Below are positions 1-9,155 of a stretch of DNA of 64,000 bases, one piece after another. The notes below the pieces were generated by a model. It saw only the letters and a program-made list of their open reading frames with translations. It was not told the DNA's origin and did not search any database. Source of the DNA: Bacteroides sp. M10 (GTDB lineage: Bacteria; Bacteroidota; Bacteroidia; Bacteroidales; Bacteroidaceae). The stretch covers positions 4,112,501 through 4,176,500 of the forward strand of contig NZ_CP060488.1 of the NCBI RefSeq assembly GCF_014334015.1, written 5' to 3'. Both the position numbers and the translations under genes were made by a program. The first letter of the stretch is position 1, and each line of letters begins with the position of its first letter.

Positions 1-12
1 TTTTAATGTTTA

Positions 13-39
13 TGTCTCATCAAAGCCGTTGATGAGACA
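13..39. repeat. Perfect 11-bp inverted repeat
   Basis: The arms TGTCTCATCAA and TTGATGAGACA pair perfectly around the 5-base loop AGCCG. Neither side is followed by a T-run, so it does not look like a classical intrinsic terminator. It could be an operator, or the end of a transcript that enters from outside the window. Confidence 0.5.
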
Positions 40-279
40 ATGAATCGGTAAGATCGTGAAATGGTGAGATTGAAAAGGAGAGAAAGGTAAGGGCAAACAG
101 GTGTAAGTGGAGCGAAAATGCATAGATTTTAGTGTGTGGAGTCTCATTTTATAAAGTGATACTCTATTTAATGTGAATATAACTTGTTGATAATGAGAAG
201 AGTGTATTTAAATAAGTCTAACTAGATTCGTTGAGATTGATCCGCTTTATTTTACGACCGTTATATCCGAAATCCCCTC

Positions 280-287
280 TATATTTG
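280..287 (+). promoter_or_regulatory. Bacteroidetes -7 box for the ECF sigma gene
   Basis: TATATTTG matches the Bacteroidetes -7 consensus TAnnTTTG. Transcription would start near 294, which is on top of the in-frame GTG at 292. The ATG at 319 is therefore the better start for the sigma factor. Confidence 0.6.
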
Positions 288-318
288 CATCGTGATTAAA
301 ACCGAAAAAGATAGTATT

Positions 319-834
319 ATGGAGACAATAGCTAACACTTACGACGACATTATCACCCGTTCTTATGAAGAATATTATCAGGTGATTCTTACCTATATTA
401 CTTATCGTATCACTCATCGCTACGAAGCGGAGGATCTAACCCAAGATGTATTTGTACGTCTGCTGGACTACAAACAAATGCTCCGTCCCGACACAGTGAA
501 ATATTTTCTGTTCACTATTGCCCGCAATATTGTAATCGACTATATCCGTCGTTATTATAAGAAGCAGGAGATAGACAGCTACATCTATGATACTATGTCT
601 ACTTCTACCAATGAAACCGAAGAAAAAATTATCGGTGATGATTTAATGACAATGGAACGGACCCGTCTGGCTGCCATGCCCGAACAACGTCGGTTAATTT
701 ATACATTAAGCCGTTTCGAAAATAAAACTTCTCCGGAAATCGCTAATGAACTGAATCTAAGTTGTAGGACGGTAGAAAACCACCTATTCCTTGGACGTCG
801 TGAAATGCGCGAATTCTTCCGAAATTGTATATAA
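319..834 (+). CDS. ECF-type RNA polymerase sigma factor
   Basis: A small sigma-70-family factor of 171 residues with only regions 2 and 4. Region 2 shows the core-binding stretch EAEDLTQDVFVRLL and region 4 ends in a helix-turn-helix with CRTVENHLFLGRREMREFF. ECF sigma factors of this kind redirect RNA polymerase to the promoters of adjacent glycan-uptake genes. It lies just upstream of susC and probably drives the locus. The start is placed at the ATG at 319 because the -7 box lies at 280-287; an in-frame GTG at 292 would be untranslated. Unusually, no FecR-type anti-sigma gene follows, and the neighbouring SusC lacks an STN domain, so the usual trans-envelope signalling partner is not visible. 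The activating signal is unknown. Confidence 0.9.
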   Translation: METIANTYDDIITRSYEEYYQVILTYITYRITHRYEAEDLTQDVFVRLLDYKQMLRPDTVKYFLFTIARNIVIDYIRRYYKKQEIDSYIYDTMSTSTNETEEKIIGDDLMTMERTRLAAMPEQRRLIYTLSRFENKTSPEIANELNLSCRTVENHLFLGRREMREFFRNCI

Positions 835-966
835 TCTTATTCATTAATAAATAACCCTTTGTGCTTATGGAAAAGGAGTCAGAATTTACAAAGAGGCACC
901 TGTATGCCTTACCTTATTTTAGAGAACAAAAATTTAATACTATTTTTAAACCTCAAATTTAATTTT

Positions 967-3900
967 ATGAAACGAAGAGGATTAATATTTAATTCGCGAC
1001 CTAACAAGACAGCTGTGTTTGCGTTAGGATTAATGCTGGGACTTTGTCCTGTTTCAAAGGCATGGGCTGATACAAACATGAACGATAGTCAAGTAGTGGC
1101 ACAGGCTCAAAAGAAAGTGAAAGGTCAAGTCGTTGATGCAATGGGCGAGCCATTGATTGGCGTGAATATTACTGTAATAGGTGGGACAGAAGGAACGATT
1201 ACAGATATCGACGGAAATTATACAATTGGTGTATCTGCTGGAGCCAAGTTGAAATTCAGCTATATCGGTTATAAAGATCAGATCATAGATGTAGCTTCGC
1301 AAACTGTGATAAATGTAAAGTTGCAAGAAGATAGCGAAGTATTGGATGAAGTTGTAGTAGTGGGATATGGTTCACAGAAGAAGGAAACATTGACAGGTGC
1401 TGTAACGGTGGTATCTGATAAAATGTTGAAGAATAAAGGAACGATGTCAAGTCCGTTACAGGCAATGCAGGGTCAGGTTCCGGGTGTGACGATTACTCGT
1501 AATTCAGCTGCTCCGGGAGATGAAAGCTGGGGCTTGAAATTGCGTGGTTCTGTTTCTGCAAATAATGCGGAGCCGTTGATCGTTATTGACGGAGTTGCTT
1601 ATGATGGCGTAAATGCATTGCGTAATATCAACCCTTCCGATATACAGTCTATCAACTTTCTGAAAGATGCATCGGCAGCTATTTACGGTTCCCGTGCCGC
1701 AGGTGGTGTGGTATTGGTAACCACCAAACAGGCAAAGGAAGGAAAAGCGAGAATAGAGTATAGCGGTTCATACACTTATAAGATGGTGGGATTGCAGCCG
1801 GAACTGATGACAATGAACGAATGGGCGAATGCTGTGTTGCAGACTTGTCAGAATGACGGTCAGCCGGATTCTTATTCATGGGTGAAATATGCGAAAATGG
1901 CATTGGCCAGTGAAGGTAAATACATTGATTTGGATCACAGTGCAAATCCTTTTGCTCCCGGCTATTCAGATGTAATGGATTTCGTGTTTATGGATACCAA
2001 CTGGCAAGACGTGTTGTTCGGCAATTCTTATTCTACGCAACATGACCTGGCTGTTTCCGGAGGTACGGAAAAGAATTTATATCGCTTGTCCGTAGGGTAT
2101 ATGTATGATGACAGTAATTTGAAGTGGGGAAATAATAATAATCAGCGTTTCAATCTTCGTTTGACTAATAAACTGAAGGTTTTTGATAACTTTGCTATTG
2201 AATCAGTGATTGCCTACAACCGCCAGGATCAGGTATCTCCCTCACAACTGAATAAAACGTTGACATCCAGTTATCCGCAACCGGGTCTTCCGGCTTCTAC
2301 GATTGATGGAAAACCTTATTCATGGGGAACTTGGCTGTCGCCAATCTGGTTTGCCGAGCTAGGTGGGGATAATCAATTGAAAGTATCTGAAATTAATATC
2401 AGTGAAAAATTCACTTACAATATCAATAAACATCTGGATGTAGTAGCAAATCTCGGTTATAACTCCGGAGTAGCTTCACGTGATATAAAGAAGATGGCCA
2501 TTACCTCTTATAATTATGCAGGGACTAAGATAAACACCAAGGCCGACGGCTATAAGCAGGAAGAATCGTCATACGAGAAAACGAGTTCACGTACAGATTT
2601 TTATTCTATGGCAGGTTATGTTGATTATCACAATACATTTGCGCAGCACCATAATGTAAGTGCGATGCTTGGTGCTCAATATGAATTGAAAGAATATGAT
2701 TATTTTGGTGTATCGGTGAAAGATATACAGAACTCATTGGAAACTGTAAATGGTGCGGGACTTGTGAATCTGACAGACAAACATGGTACGAAGTGGCATG
2801 AGGCTGTGATGTCCTACTATTCTCGTTTAAACTATAATTATAAGTCAAAATACCTATTGGAAGTAAATATGCGTTATGATGGTTCTTCCAAATTCAAACC
2901 GGAGAATCGCTGGGACTTCTTTTATGGAATATCCGGTGGATGGCGTATTACGGAAGAAGCGTTCATGAAGAATATCAAATGGCTGAACGATTTGAAAATC
3001 CGTCTTTCTTATGGTGAAGTAGGTAATCAAAGTGGTATTGATCGTTACGATGGTACGCAGTTCTATAAATTTGAATCTCAAAGCGGAGCTTACATCGGTC
3101 CTAACAAAGGTACTATCATAGATACGAATGGTAAAATCGCTTCTTTGGGGCGTGAATGGGAACGCATTAAGAATTATAACTTAGGATTGGATTTCTCTTT
3201 GTTCAATTCCCGTCTGACAGGTACTGCCGAAGTGTACATGAAACGTAATGATAATATGTTGATTAATGTTTCTTATCCGGGAGTTCTGGGGGATAACGCA
3301 GGTATGTCTAATAATGGAAAATTCAGATCACATGGATGGGAAATTATGGTAAACTGGTCTGATAAGATTGGAAAAGACTTCACTTATCATGTAGGAGGTA
3401 CTTATTCTTTCAATACCAACAAACTGACAGATATTGGTGCGGTATCAGTCCTAAAATCCGGTTTTGTTGATAAGCAACAAGGCTATCCGTTGAATAGTAT
3501 TTTCGGTTTGCGTTATGCCGGTAAAGCGCAGACAGAAGAAGAACGTCAAAAATATCTATATCGTTTCCTGACTGGTAATACCATCGGACTGACAGAACAA
3601 AACTTCCGTTTGGGAGATAATATGTATGCTGATGTGAACAATGATGGGAAACTGGATCAGAATGATATTGTTTATCTGGGTACAGATGATCCGAAAATCT
3701 CCTTCTCTTTTAATGTAGGAGCAGAATGGAAGGGATTTGATTTATCATTGGTTTTCCAGGGTGCTGCCAAACGTACTATTTTCCGTACGGGAGATAATAA
3801 CGGTAATGAGATTTGGCGTATACCGATGAAGGCATTATATCTGAACACCTCTAATCAATCGGTAGGTAACACGTGGAGTCCGGAAAATCGGGGCGCTTAT

Positions 3901-4203
3901 TATCCGACATATAGTAATAAGAATGAAATTAATGACTACAACTATCAGGCTTCTTCCTGGTCAGTGGAAGATGGTTCTTACATTCGTCTGAAGAATGTGA
4001 CATTAGGATACAATGTGCCTGCTGCCTTTTTAGCTAAAACAAAAGCAATAAGTTCTTGTCGTGTATATGTAGCGGGTGCTGATCTTTGGGAATATTCTAA
4101 GATTAACGACGGATGGGACCCGGAAGCTAGCCGTAAGGTATCAGCGGCAGGACGTTTCCCCTTTGTTCGTACTGTGACTTTTGGATTAAATCTAACTTTT
4201 TAA
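967..4203 (+). CDS. SusC-type TonB-dependent outer-membrane glycan transporter
   Basis: A 1078-residue SusC/RagA-type receptor that imports oligosaccharides across the outer membrane using TonB energy. An N-terminal signal peptide begins MKRRGLIFNS and ends near AWA. It is followed by a carboxypeptidase-regulatory-like domain (VKGQVVDAMGEPLIGVNI), the TonB-box-like stretch DEVVVVGYGSQKKETLTGAV, a plug domain (PLIVIDGVAYDG, IYGSRAAGGVVLVTT) and a beta-barrel ending in an aromatic residue, as outer-membrane proteins do. The reading frame is open from 859, but the start at 967 gives a proper signal peptide. No STN domain precedes the regulatory domain. The susD gene follows after 3 bases, so the two are co-transcribed and form the SusCD transporter. 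Substrate specificity cannot be read from the sequence. Confidence 0.95.
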   Translation: MKRRGLIFNSRPNKTAVFALGLMLGLCPVSKAWADTNMNDSQVVAQAQKKVKGQVVDAMGEPLIGVNITVIGGTEGTITDIDGNYTIGVSAGAKLKFSYIGYKDQIIDVASQTVINVKLQEDSEVLDEVVVVGYGSQKKETLTGAVTVVSDKMLKNKGTMSSPLQAMQGQVPGVTITRNSAAPGDESWGLKLRGSVSANNAEPLIVIDGVAYDGVNALRNINPSDIQSINFLKDASAAIYGSRAAGGVVLVTTKQAKEGKARIEYSGSYTYKMVGLQPELMTMNEWANAVLQTCQNDGQPDSYSWVKYAKMALASEGKYIDLDHSANPFAPGYSDVMDFVFMDTNWQDVLFGNSYSTQHDLAVSGGTEKNLYRLSVGYMYDDSNLKWGNNNNQRFNLRLTNKLKVFDNFAIESVIAYNRQDQVSPSQLNKTLTSSYPQPGLPASTIDGKPYSWGTWLSPIWFAELGGDNQLKVSEINISEKFTYNINKHLDVVANLGYNSGVASRDIKKMAITSYNYAGTKINTKADGYKQEESSYEKTSSRTDFYSMAGYVDYHNTFAQHHNVSAMLGAQYELKEYDYFGVSVKDIQNSLETVNGAGLVNLTDKHGTKWHEAVMSYYSRLNYNYKSKYLLEVNMRYDGSSKFKPENRWDFFYGISGGWRITEEAFMKNIKWLNDLKIRLSYGEVGNQSGIDRYDGTQFYKFESQSGAYIGPNKGTIIDTNGKIASLGREWERIKNYNLGLDFSLFNSRLTGTAEVYMKRNDNMLINVSYPGVLGDNAGMSNNGKFRSHGWEIMVNWSDKIGKDFTYHVGGTYSFNTNKLTDIGAVSVLKSGFVDKQQGYPLNSIFGLRYAGKAQTEEERQKYLYRFLTGNTIGLTEQNFRLGDNMYADVNNDGKLDQNDIVYLGTDDPKISFSFNVGAEWKGFDLSLVFQGAAKRTIFRTGDNNGNEIWRIPMKALYLNTSNQSVGNTWSPENRGAYYPTYSNKNEINDYNYQASSWSVEDGSYIRLKNVTLGYNVPAAFLAKTKAISSCRVYVAGADLWEYSKINDGWDPEASRKVSAAGRFPFVRTVTFGLNLTF

Positions 4204-4206
4204 TGT

Positions 4207-5940
4207 ATGAAGAATATGAAACTATATAAGAAAGCTCTTTTGATTTTATCGCTTGGCCTGACACTGAATTCGTGTCTGGATCTCGATCCGCAGGATCAAC
4301 TGGCAGATGGCAACTTGTGGGGGGCAGCAGATGATTTTAAGTATTTTGCAACTAATTTCTATGGTTGGACCCGCGATTTCACATCGGTAATTTCTGATGG
4401 TGCACATTCTGACTGGCGTTCGGACTTGATGACTTCCAGTTCTGTAAACATGTACAGCAATGGTAGTAATCCGATTCCTACTTCAGACGGTAACTATACA
4501 GGCAACTATGCTCATATCCGCCGTTGTAATTTGTTGTTGCAAAAAGCAGCGTCTTTTTCCGGTAATGGTGATATTAGCCGCTATGTAGCAGAAGCAAAGT
4601 TTTTCCGTGCTTATTCTTATTTTGATTTGGTACAATTATTCGGAGATGTGATTATTACCAAAGAACCGCTGGATATTACTTCTCCCGAACTGCGCATGAG
4701 CCGTAACGATCGTAGTGAAGTGATTGATTTCGTCATTCAGGACTTACGGGAAGCGGCTGAAGTATTGCCGGAGACAATCACAACGGATGATGAAGGACGT
4801 ATTTCAAAATGGGGAGCTTATGCATTTCTTTCACGTGTTGCTTTATATGAAGGCACATGGCAACAAAACCGTAATAATGAAGAACGTGGCAAAGCATTGT
4901 TGAGCATTGCAGCGGATGCGGCAAAGAAGGTTATCGACAGTAAGCAGTTCGAATTATTCAAACCAGCAGCGCTGGGAGATATGGCTTATAAATACCTGTT
5001 CATTTTGGAAAATGTACAGTCTAATCCTGCGAATCTGACTAAGAGTGCTAATAAAGAATATATATTCTATCGCCGTCATGATGAAACGATTGCTCCGATC
5101 GGGACTAATATCACTCATGGCTGTGTGGCTAACGTGCAATACATTAATCGTAAATTTGTGAATATGTATCTTTGTAGCAACGGATTGCCTATTGACCATG
5201 CCAAGAGTGCCGATATTTTTAAAGGTTATGGAGGACTGACCACAGAATTTGAAAATCGGGATAATCGTATGAAGAACTGTCTTCTGGCTCATGGTACTAA
5301 ATATTGGGATAATGACAAACCTCGTATCGATTGGAAAGGCATGGATGGAGAGGATGCCACTAATGCCATCACATGTAATGTATTCCAAGGTTCCGGTTAT
5401 CAGAATAAGAAATGGGGTACGGAGCGTAAAGTTGCCGATACATTTGAAGGATATGACTTCCCGATCATCCGTTATGCAGAGGTTTTATTGAATTATGCAG
5501 AGGCTATGTATGAGTTGGGAACTACCGGTAAGGCTTTGGATGATGCATTGAATATCTCGTTGAATCTGGTTCGCCTGCGTGTAAACCCGGATATGCCCAA
5601 ACTGACTACTTCTTTTGTTTCGGAAAACAATTTGAATATGCGGGAAGAGATCCGTCGTGAACGTACCATCGAATTGTACAATGAAGGTTTCCGTATTGAT
5701 GATTTGAAACGTTGGAATACTGCTATTGTAGAGATGCCTAAACCGATTTTAGGTGTGAAATGGACAGGAACAGATTTTGCGACTTCATGGGCTGGTGCTT
5801 CTAATATGGCAAAAGATTCGGATGGCTGTTTGATTTTGGAAAATAGTCGGCGTTGGGGTAGCAAAAATGATCTGTATCCACTTCCGGTAGATCAGTGTCA
5901 GTTGAATCCGAACTTGGGACAGAATCCGGGATGGCAATAA
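4207..5940 (+). CDS. SusD-like surface glycan-binding lipoprotein
   Basis: A 577-residue RagB/SusD-family outer-membrane lipoprotein. The lipobox is NSC, with the lipidated cysteine near residue 23. Typical SusD features follow: the early DFKYFATNFYGW segment, TPR-like helices (YVAEAKFFRAYSYFDLVQLFGDV), the C-terminal block FPIIRYAEVLLNYAEAMYEL, and RRERTIELYNEGFRIDDLKRW. SusD caps the SusC barrel and binds the glycan at the cell surface. It starts 3 bases after the susC stop. A second in-frame ATG lies three codons downstream and cannot be excluded as the start. Confidence 0.95.
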   Translation: MKNMKLYKKALLILSLGLTLNSCLDLDPQDQLADGNLWGAADDFKYFATNFYGWTRDFTSVISDGAHSDWRSDLMTSSSVNMYSNGSNPIPTSDGNYTGNYAHIRRCNLLLQKAASFSGNGDISRYVAEAKFFRAYSYFDLVQLFGDVIITKEPLDITSPELRMSRNDRSEVIDFVIQDLREAAEVLPETITTDDEGRISKWGAYAFLSRVALYEGTWQQNRNNEERGKALLSIAADAAKKVIDSKQFELFKPAALGDMAYKYLFILENVQSNPANLTKSANKEYIFYRRHDETIAPIGTNITHGCVANVQYINRKFVNMYLCSNGLPIDHAKSADIFKGYGGLTTEFENRDNRMKNCLLAHGTKYWDNDKPRIDWKGMDGEDATNAITCNVFQGSGYQNKKWGTERKVADTFEGYDFPIIRYAEVLLNYAEAMYELGTTGKALDDALNISLNLVRLRVNPDMPKLTTSFVSENNLNMREEIRRERTIELYNEGFRIDDLKRWNTAIVEMPKPILGVKWTGTDFATSWAGASNMAKDSDGCLILENSRRWGSKNDLYPLPVDQCQLNPNLGQNPGWQ

Positions 5941-5972
5941 ACGAGTCTGAAATAACTTAAAGAATAAGAATC

Positions 5973-7499
5973 ATGAAAAGAGATTATATAAAATATTTTG
6001 TTGGGCTGGCGGCTTGTTCGTTTTTAGGTCTGACTTCATGTGATGATGATAAGGATTTAGGAGGACAGATGGATGAGATGATTACCATATTCACCATTAC
6101 TCTGAACGAAACTCAATATGATGCAGGAAATAAAGCAATTTGTTTGCTGAAGAATAAGGAACTGCAACTCTCTTGGAGTATTGCACCCGAAAGTGCAACT
6201 AATGCGAATGTGCAATGGACTTCGTCGGATGAATCTATTGTGTCTGTTACACGGGAAGGTAAGGTCGTAACCAAGGATAAAGCAGGAAAGGCTGTTATTA
6301 CTTTAATGCCGGAAATCGGTTTCGGACCGGAAGCTACTATCGTGACCAGAACAGTGGAGGTCTTGGAAGAATATACATATATGTCATCTATTAACATTAA
6401 GAATGTTCCTGCGGAAGAAATTGCAGCCGGGGATGAATATCAGTTGGAAGTTGTGTCGGAACCGTCGGATGCTACATTTAAACGGTATAAGTGGATAAGT
6501 AGTAATCCGGAGGTAGCAACTGTAGATGAAAAGACTGGATTGGTGACCGGAATTAGTAAAGGTGATGCAACTATTACAGTGACTGCCGATGATTTTAGTT
6601 CGACTCCGGTGTCTGCAAGTTGCAAGATAGGAGTGAAAATAGTTACTCCAATTACCGGAATGACATTTACTGAAGATAAGGAACTCAATCAGTTAGGATA
6701 CGGACAGGAATATCAGATTAAATATACATTGGAACCTGTAGATGCTACTGCCTCATTACTGACTTGGACGAGTGATAATCCTGATGTGATAAGTGTAGAT
6801 AAAACAGGTAAGTTGAAAGTACATACCACGAAGACCGCTTCTGCTGTTATAACCGCCTCTTATGGCCCTGTTGTACAAAGTGTAACTGTAACAGTTGCCG
6901 ATGGACGTTTCTGGTATTCATTAGGTAATGGTCTGGGTAATGGACAGGATAATAATTGGTATCTGGATGGTAACGGCGCATCTGTAGTTTCATCTGACGG
7001 AAAGAAGACCATTGTTCAAATGGGTTCCGGATATCGTGGTGATTTATGGCTTGCGAGAAGTGGTAAAGGAAAGGTTGTAAATGTGACTCCTGCTGATTAT
7101 AGATATTTCGCAATTAAAGTAGGATTCAAATCGCAGCTGGTTCCGGGAAAGAATAAACCTAATGGTTGTATTAAGTTAGAGATATTTGATGATGGTATTA
7201 AGAAGATAGGACCTGAATATTTTGGAACAGGTGGAGATGCAAATAATAGATATGAGATTCTGGGGGCAAGTGAGATTTCGACTACAGAACCGAATGTTTT
7301 GTACTACGACTTACAGTCAAAATATAAGACTGTGACACCTACAGACTGGAATCAGGTATTTGATTTAGCGCAATGTAAATTTGTTATTGCTGACTTCCCG
7401 GAAACAGCACAGACTTATGATCTTTACTGGATTCGTTCTTTCAAGTCCATAGAGGAACTTCAAGCTTTTGTAGACAGTGAAAACAATACTAACGAATAA
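5973..7499 (+). CDS. Ig-like surface glycan-binding lipoprotein (SusE/F position)
   Basis: A 508-residue lipoprotein with a lipobox ending in SC near residue 23, followed by acidic DDDKD, which favours surface export in Bacteroides. Three bacterial Ig-like (Big_2-type) repeats follow, each with the recurring pattern WTSSDESIVSVTREGKV, WISSNPEVATVDEKTG or WTSDNPDVISVDKTGKL. The last about 190 residues (from about residue 310) form a separate domain starting GRFWYSLGNGLG, rich in aromatic residues and resembling DUF4979-type carbohydrate-binding modules; that assignment is from memory. Its place after susD suggests a surface glycan-binding protein that recruits the polysaccharide for the lyase encoded 5 bases downstream. 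Confidence 0.8.
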   Translation: MKRDYIKYFVGLAACSFLGLTSCDDDKDLGGQMDEMITIFTITLNETQYDAGNKAICLLKNKELQLSWSIAPESATNANVQWTSSDESIVSVTREGKVVTKDKAGKAVITLMPEIGFGPEATIVTRTVEVLEEYTYMSSINIKNVPAEEIAAGDEYQLEVVSEPSDATFKRYKWISSNPEVATVDEKTGLVTGISKGDATITVTADDFSSTPVSASCKIGVKIVTPITGMTFTEDKELNQLGYGQEYQIKYTLEPVDATASLLTWTSDNPDVISVDKTGKLKVHTTKTASAVITASYGPVVQSVTVTVADGRFWYSLGNGLGNGQDNNWYLDGNGASVVSSDGKKTIVQMGSGYRGDLWLARSGKGKVVNVTPADYRYFAIKVGFKSQLVPGKNKPNGCIKLEIFDDGIKKIGPEYFGTGGDANNRYEILGASEISTTEPNVLYYDLQSKYKTVTPTDWNQVFDLAQCKFVIADFPETAQTYDLYWIRSFKSIEELQAFVDSENNTNE

Positions 7500-7504
7500 C
7501 TATC

Positions 7505-8908
7505 ATGAATAAGATGAAATTACATACAATAATAGGAGCAGGGCTTTTCGCCCTGACTTCTACCACGCTTTTAGCATGTAGTGAGATAGAAGACGGTTCT
7601 AATGATATGAGCAGTTGGCCGGAAGTGAAAGATTATGTTACGACTTTGGAGCATCCCTGTATGCTTCATACAGAAACGGATTTTGAATTTGTAAAAGGAA
7701 AGGTACAAGCTGGTGCACAACCTTGGAAAAATGCGTTCGATCATTTGAGCCGCGGTGGGAATAGCTTGTCTCAATCAAACTATAAGGCTTCTCCGGTGAA
7801 ATTATTAGCACGTCTCGATCAGAACAACTGGGCTGGCAAATATCCGAATGATTGGAATAACTACACGAAGTTGATGAAAGATGCCGCCGCAGCGTATCAG
7901 TTGGCTCTTCGATGGAAACTGTCGGAAACAGATGGTGCACAGTATGCGGATGCGGCTGTTGCTATTCTGAATGATTGGGCTAAAACTTGTACAGGATTTA
8001 TCGTGAATGATAAAGGTGAGTTTATAGATCCGAATGAGTTCTTGATTTTCATTCAAGTACATCAGCTGGCTAATGCTGCGGAAATTATGCGTTCTTATTC
8101 AGGATGGCAGGAAGCTGATTTCGTTAAGTTTAAAGCATGGATTACGGATGTTTTTTATCCTCATATCACAAAATTTCTGTCTACCCACAACGGAAATGAA
8201 TGTGCACTTCATTATTGGCTAAACTGGGATTTATCCGCAATGACTGCTTTGCTTTCTATCGGTATTCTGGCGGATGATAACTTTAAAATCAATGAGGCTA
8301 TTCAATATTTCAAATTCGGTATTGGTTCCGGAAATATAGGAAATGGCGTTCCTTTCATCCATTTAGATCCGGATAGTAATGAAATGCTGGGACAATGTCA
8401 GGAATCAGGCCGTGACCAGGGACATGCTACCTTGTGTGTCAGTCTGCTGGGTGCCTTTTGTCAGATGGCAAAGAATGTAGGTGAAGACCTTTTCATATTT
8501 GATGATGGACGCGCATTGGCTATGTGTGAATATGTAGCTAAGTATAATATCGGTGGTGCCGAAACCGGTAGTTCAAGTGCCAGTTGGAAGATGACGAGTT
8601 TTAAATATACAGATAATGATCTGCCTTATACTACTTATACAAATTGTAGTGGAAGCTGGGATACTATTTCTGCACAGGAAAGAAGAGAAGGAAAGGATTC
8701 ACGTGGTGAAGTACGTCCTGCATGGGAGTTGGTGAATCGTTTGGCGCAAGATTACGGAAAATCAAGTATTTATGCTAAGATGTGGGTTGATAAAATGCGT
8801 GAAAATGCATCACGCGGAAATTCCGATGGCGGAGCAGGTGATTATGGACCTAATAGCGGTGGTTATGACCAATTAGGTTTCGGAACGCTGATGTTTGCAA
8901 AAGAGTAA
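7505..8908 (+). CDS. Alginate-lyase-superfamily lipoprotein, PL38-like polysaccharide lyase
   Basis: A 467-residue lipoprotein (lipobox LLAC near residue 25) with the all-helical toroid fold of the alginate lyase superfamily. Visible conserved patches are NECALHYWLNWDLSAM, GQCQESGRDQGHATL and the C-terminal GDYGPNSGGYDQLGFGTLMF. I judge it closest to family PL38, reported to cleave beta-1,4-linked uronic acid polymers (glucuronan, alginate) by beta-elimination; the family is inferred, not searched. Cleavage would leave a 4,5-unsaturated uronic acid at the new non-reducing end, which is the substrate of the GH88 encoded at 10893-12113. It is the last gene of the susCD transcription unit before a strong hairpin at 8976-9005. 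Confidence 0.75.
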   Translation: MNKMKLHTIIGAGLFALTSTTLLACSEIEDGSNDMSSWPEVKDYVTTLEHPCMLHTETDFEFVKGKVQAGAQPWKNAFDHLSRGGNSLSQSNYKASPVKLLARLDQNNWAGKYPNDWNNYTKLMKDAAAAYQLALRWKLSETDGAQYADAAVAILNDWAKTCTGFIVNDKGEFIDPNEFLIFIQVHQLANAAEIMRSYSGWQEADFVKFKAWITDVFYPHITKFLSTHNGNECALHYWLNWDLSAMTALLSIGILADDNFKINEAIQYFKFGIGSGNIGNGVPFIHLDPDSNEMLGQCQESGRDQGHATLCVSLLGAFCQMAKNVGEDLFIFDDGRALAMCEYVAKYNIGGAETGSSSASWKMTSFKYTDNDLPYTTYTNCSGSWDTISAQERREGKDSRGEVRPAWELVNRLAQDYGKSSIYAKMWVDKMRENASRGNSDGGAGDYGPNSGGYDQLGFGTLMFAKE

Positions 8909-8975
8909 AGAAAACGCTGTTGGTAATATAGCATGATTGTTTTACAATAATCTTGGATAAATAGAAAAAAGTTGT

Positions 8976-9005
8976 AAGGGGATTAGGTATTTACCTAATC
9001 CCCTT
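8976..9005. terminator. Perfect 14-bp hairpin after the lyase gene
   Basis: The arms AAGGGGATTAGGTA and TACCTAATCCCCTT are fully complementary around two T residues. It lies 67 bases after the lyase stop and 151 bases before the GH43 start. There is no long T-run, but the symmetry and position fit a terminator or processing site that separates the susCD half of the locus from the glycosidase half. Confidence 0.65.
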
Positions 9006-9155
9006 CGTATATATAAGCAAATAGGTTAAGAAATAGATTGTTTGGAATCAGATAATAGATTCAGTTTTTAAAGTGATTGGTTTTATATAAAGGTAGAAAG
9101 AACCTGTTTTTAGGAATAACACTTGAATTTAGAAAAGAATTATTAGTTAGGTACT

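Larger units (their letters stand above)
1..318. other. Upstream region of the PUL sigma factor
   Basis: No credible gene is visible in this stretch. It holds a perfect inverted repeat at 13-39 and, at 280-287, a Bacteroidetes -7 box for the sigma-factor gene. The rest is AT-rich leader DNA. The gene to the left of the window edge is not visible, so the inverted repeat could belong to it. Confidence 0.6.

Noticed and set aside
13..39. Invertible-promoter recombination site
   Set aside because: Only a single compact palindrome is present; no second copy flanks a promoter segment and no recombinase gene is visible.
859..966. Longer open frame upstream of the SusC signal peptide
   Set aside because: The added residues are polar and unlike a signal peptide, while the ATG at 967 begins a clear one.
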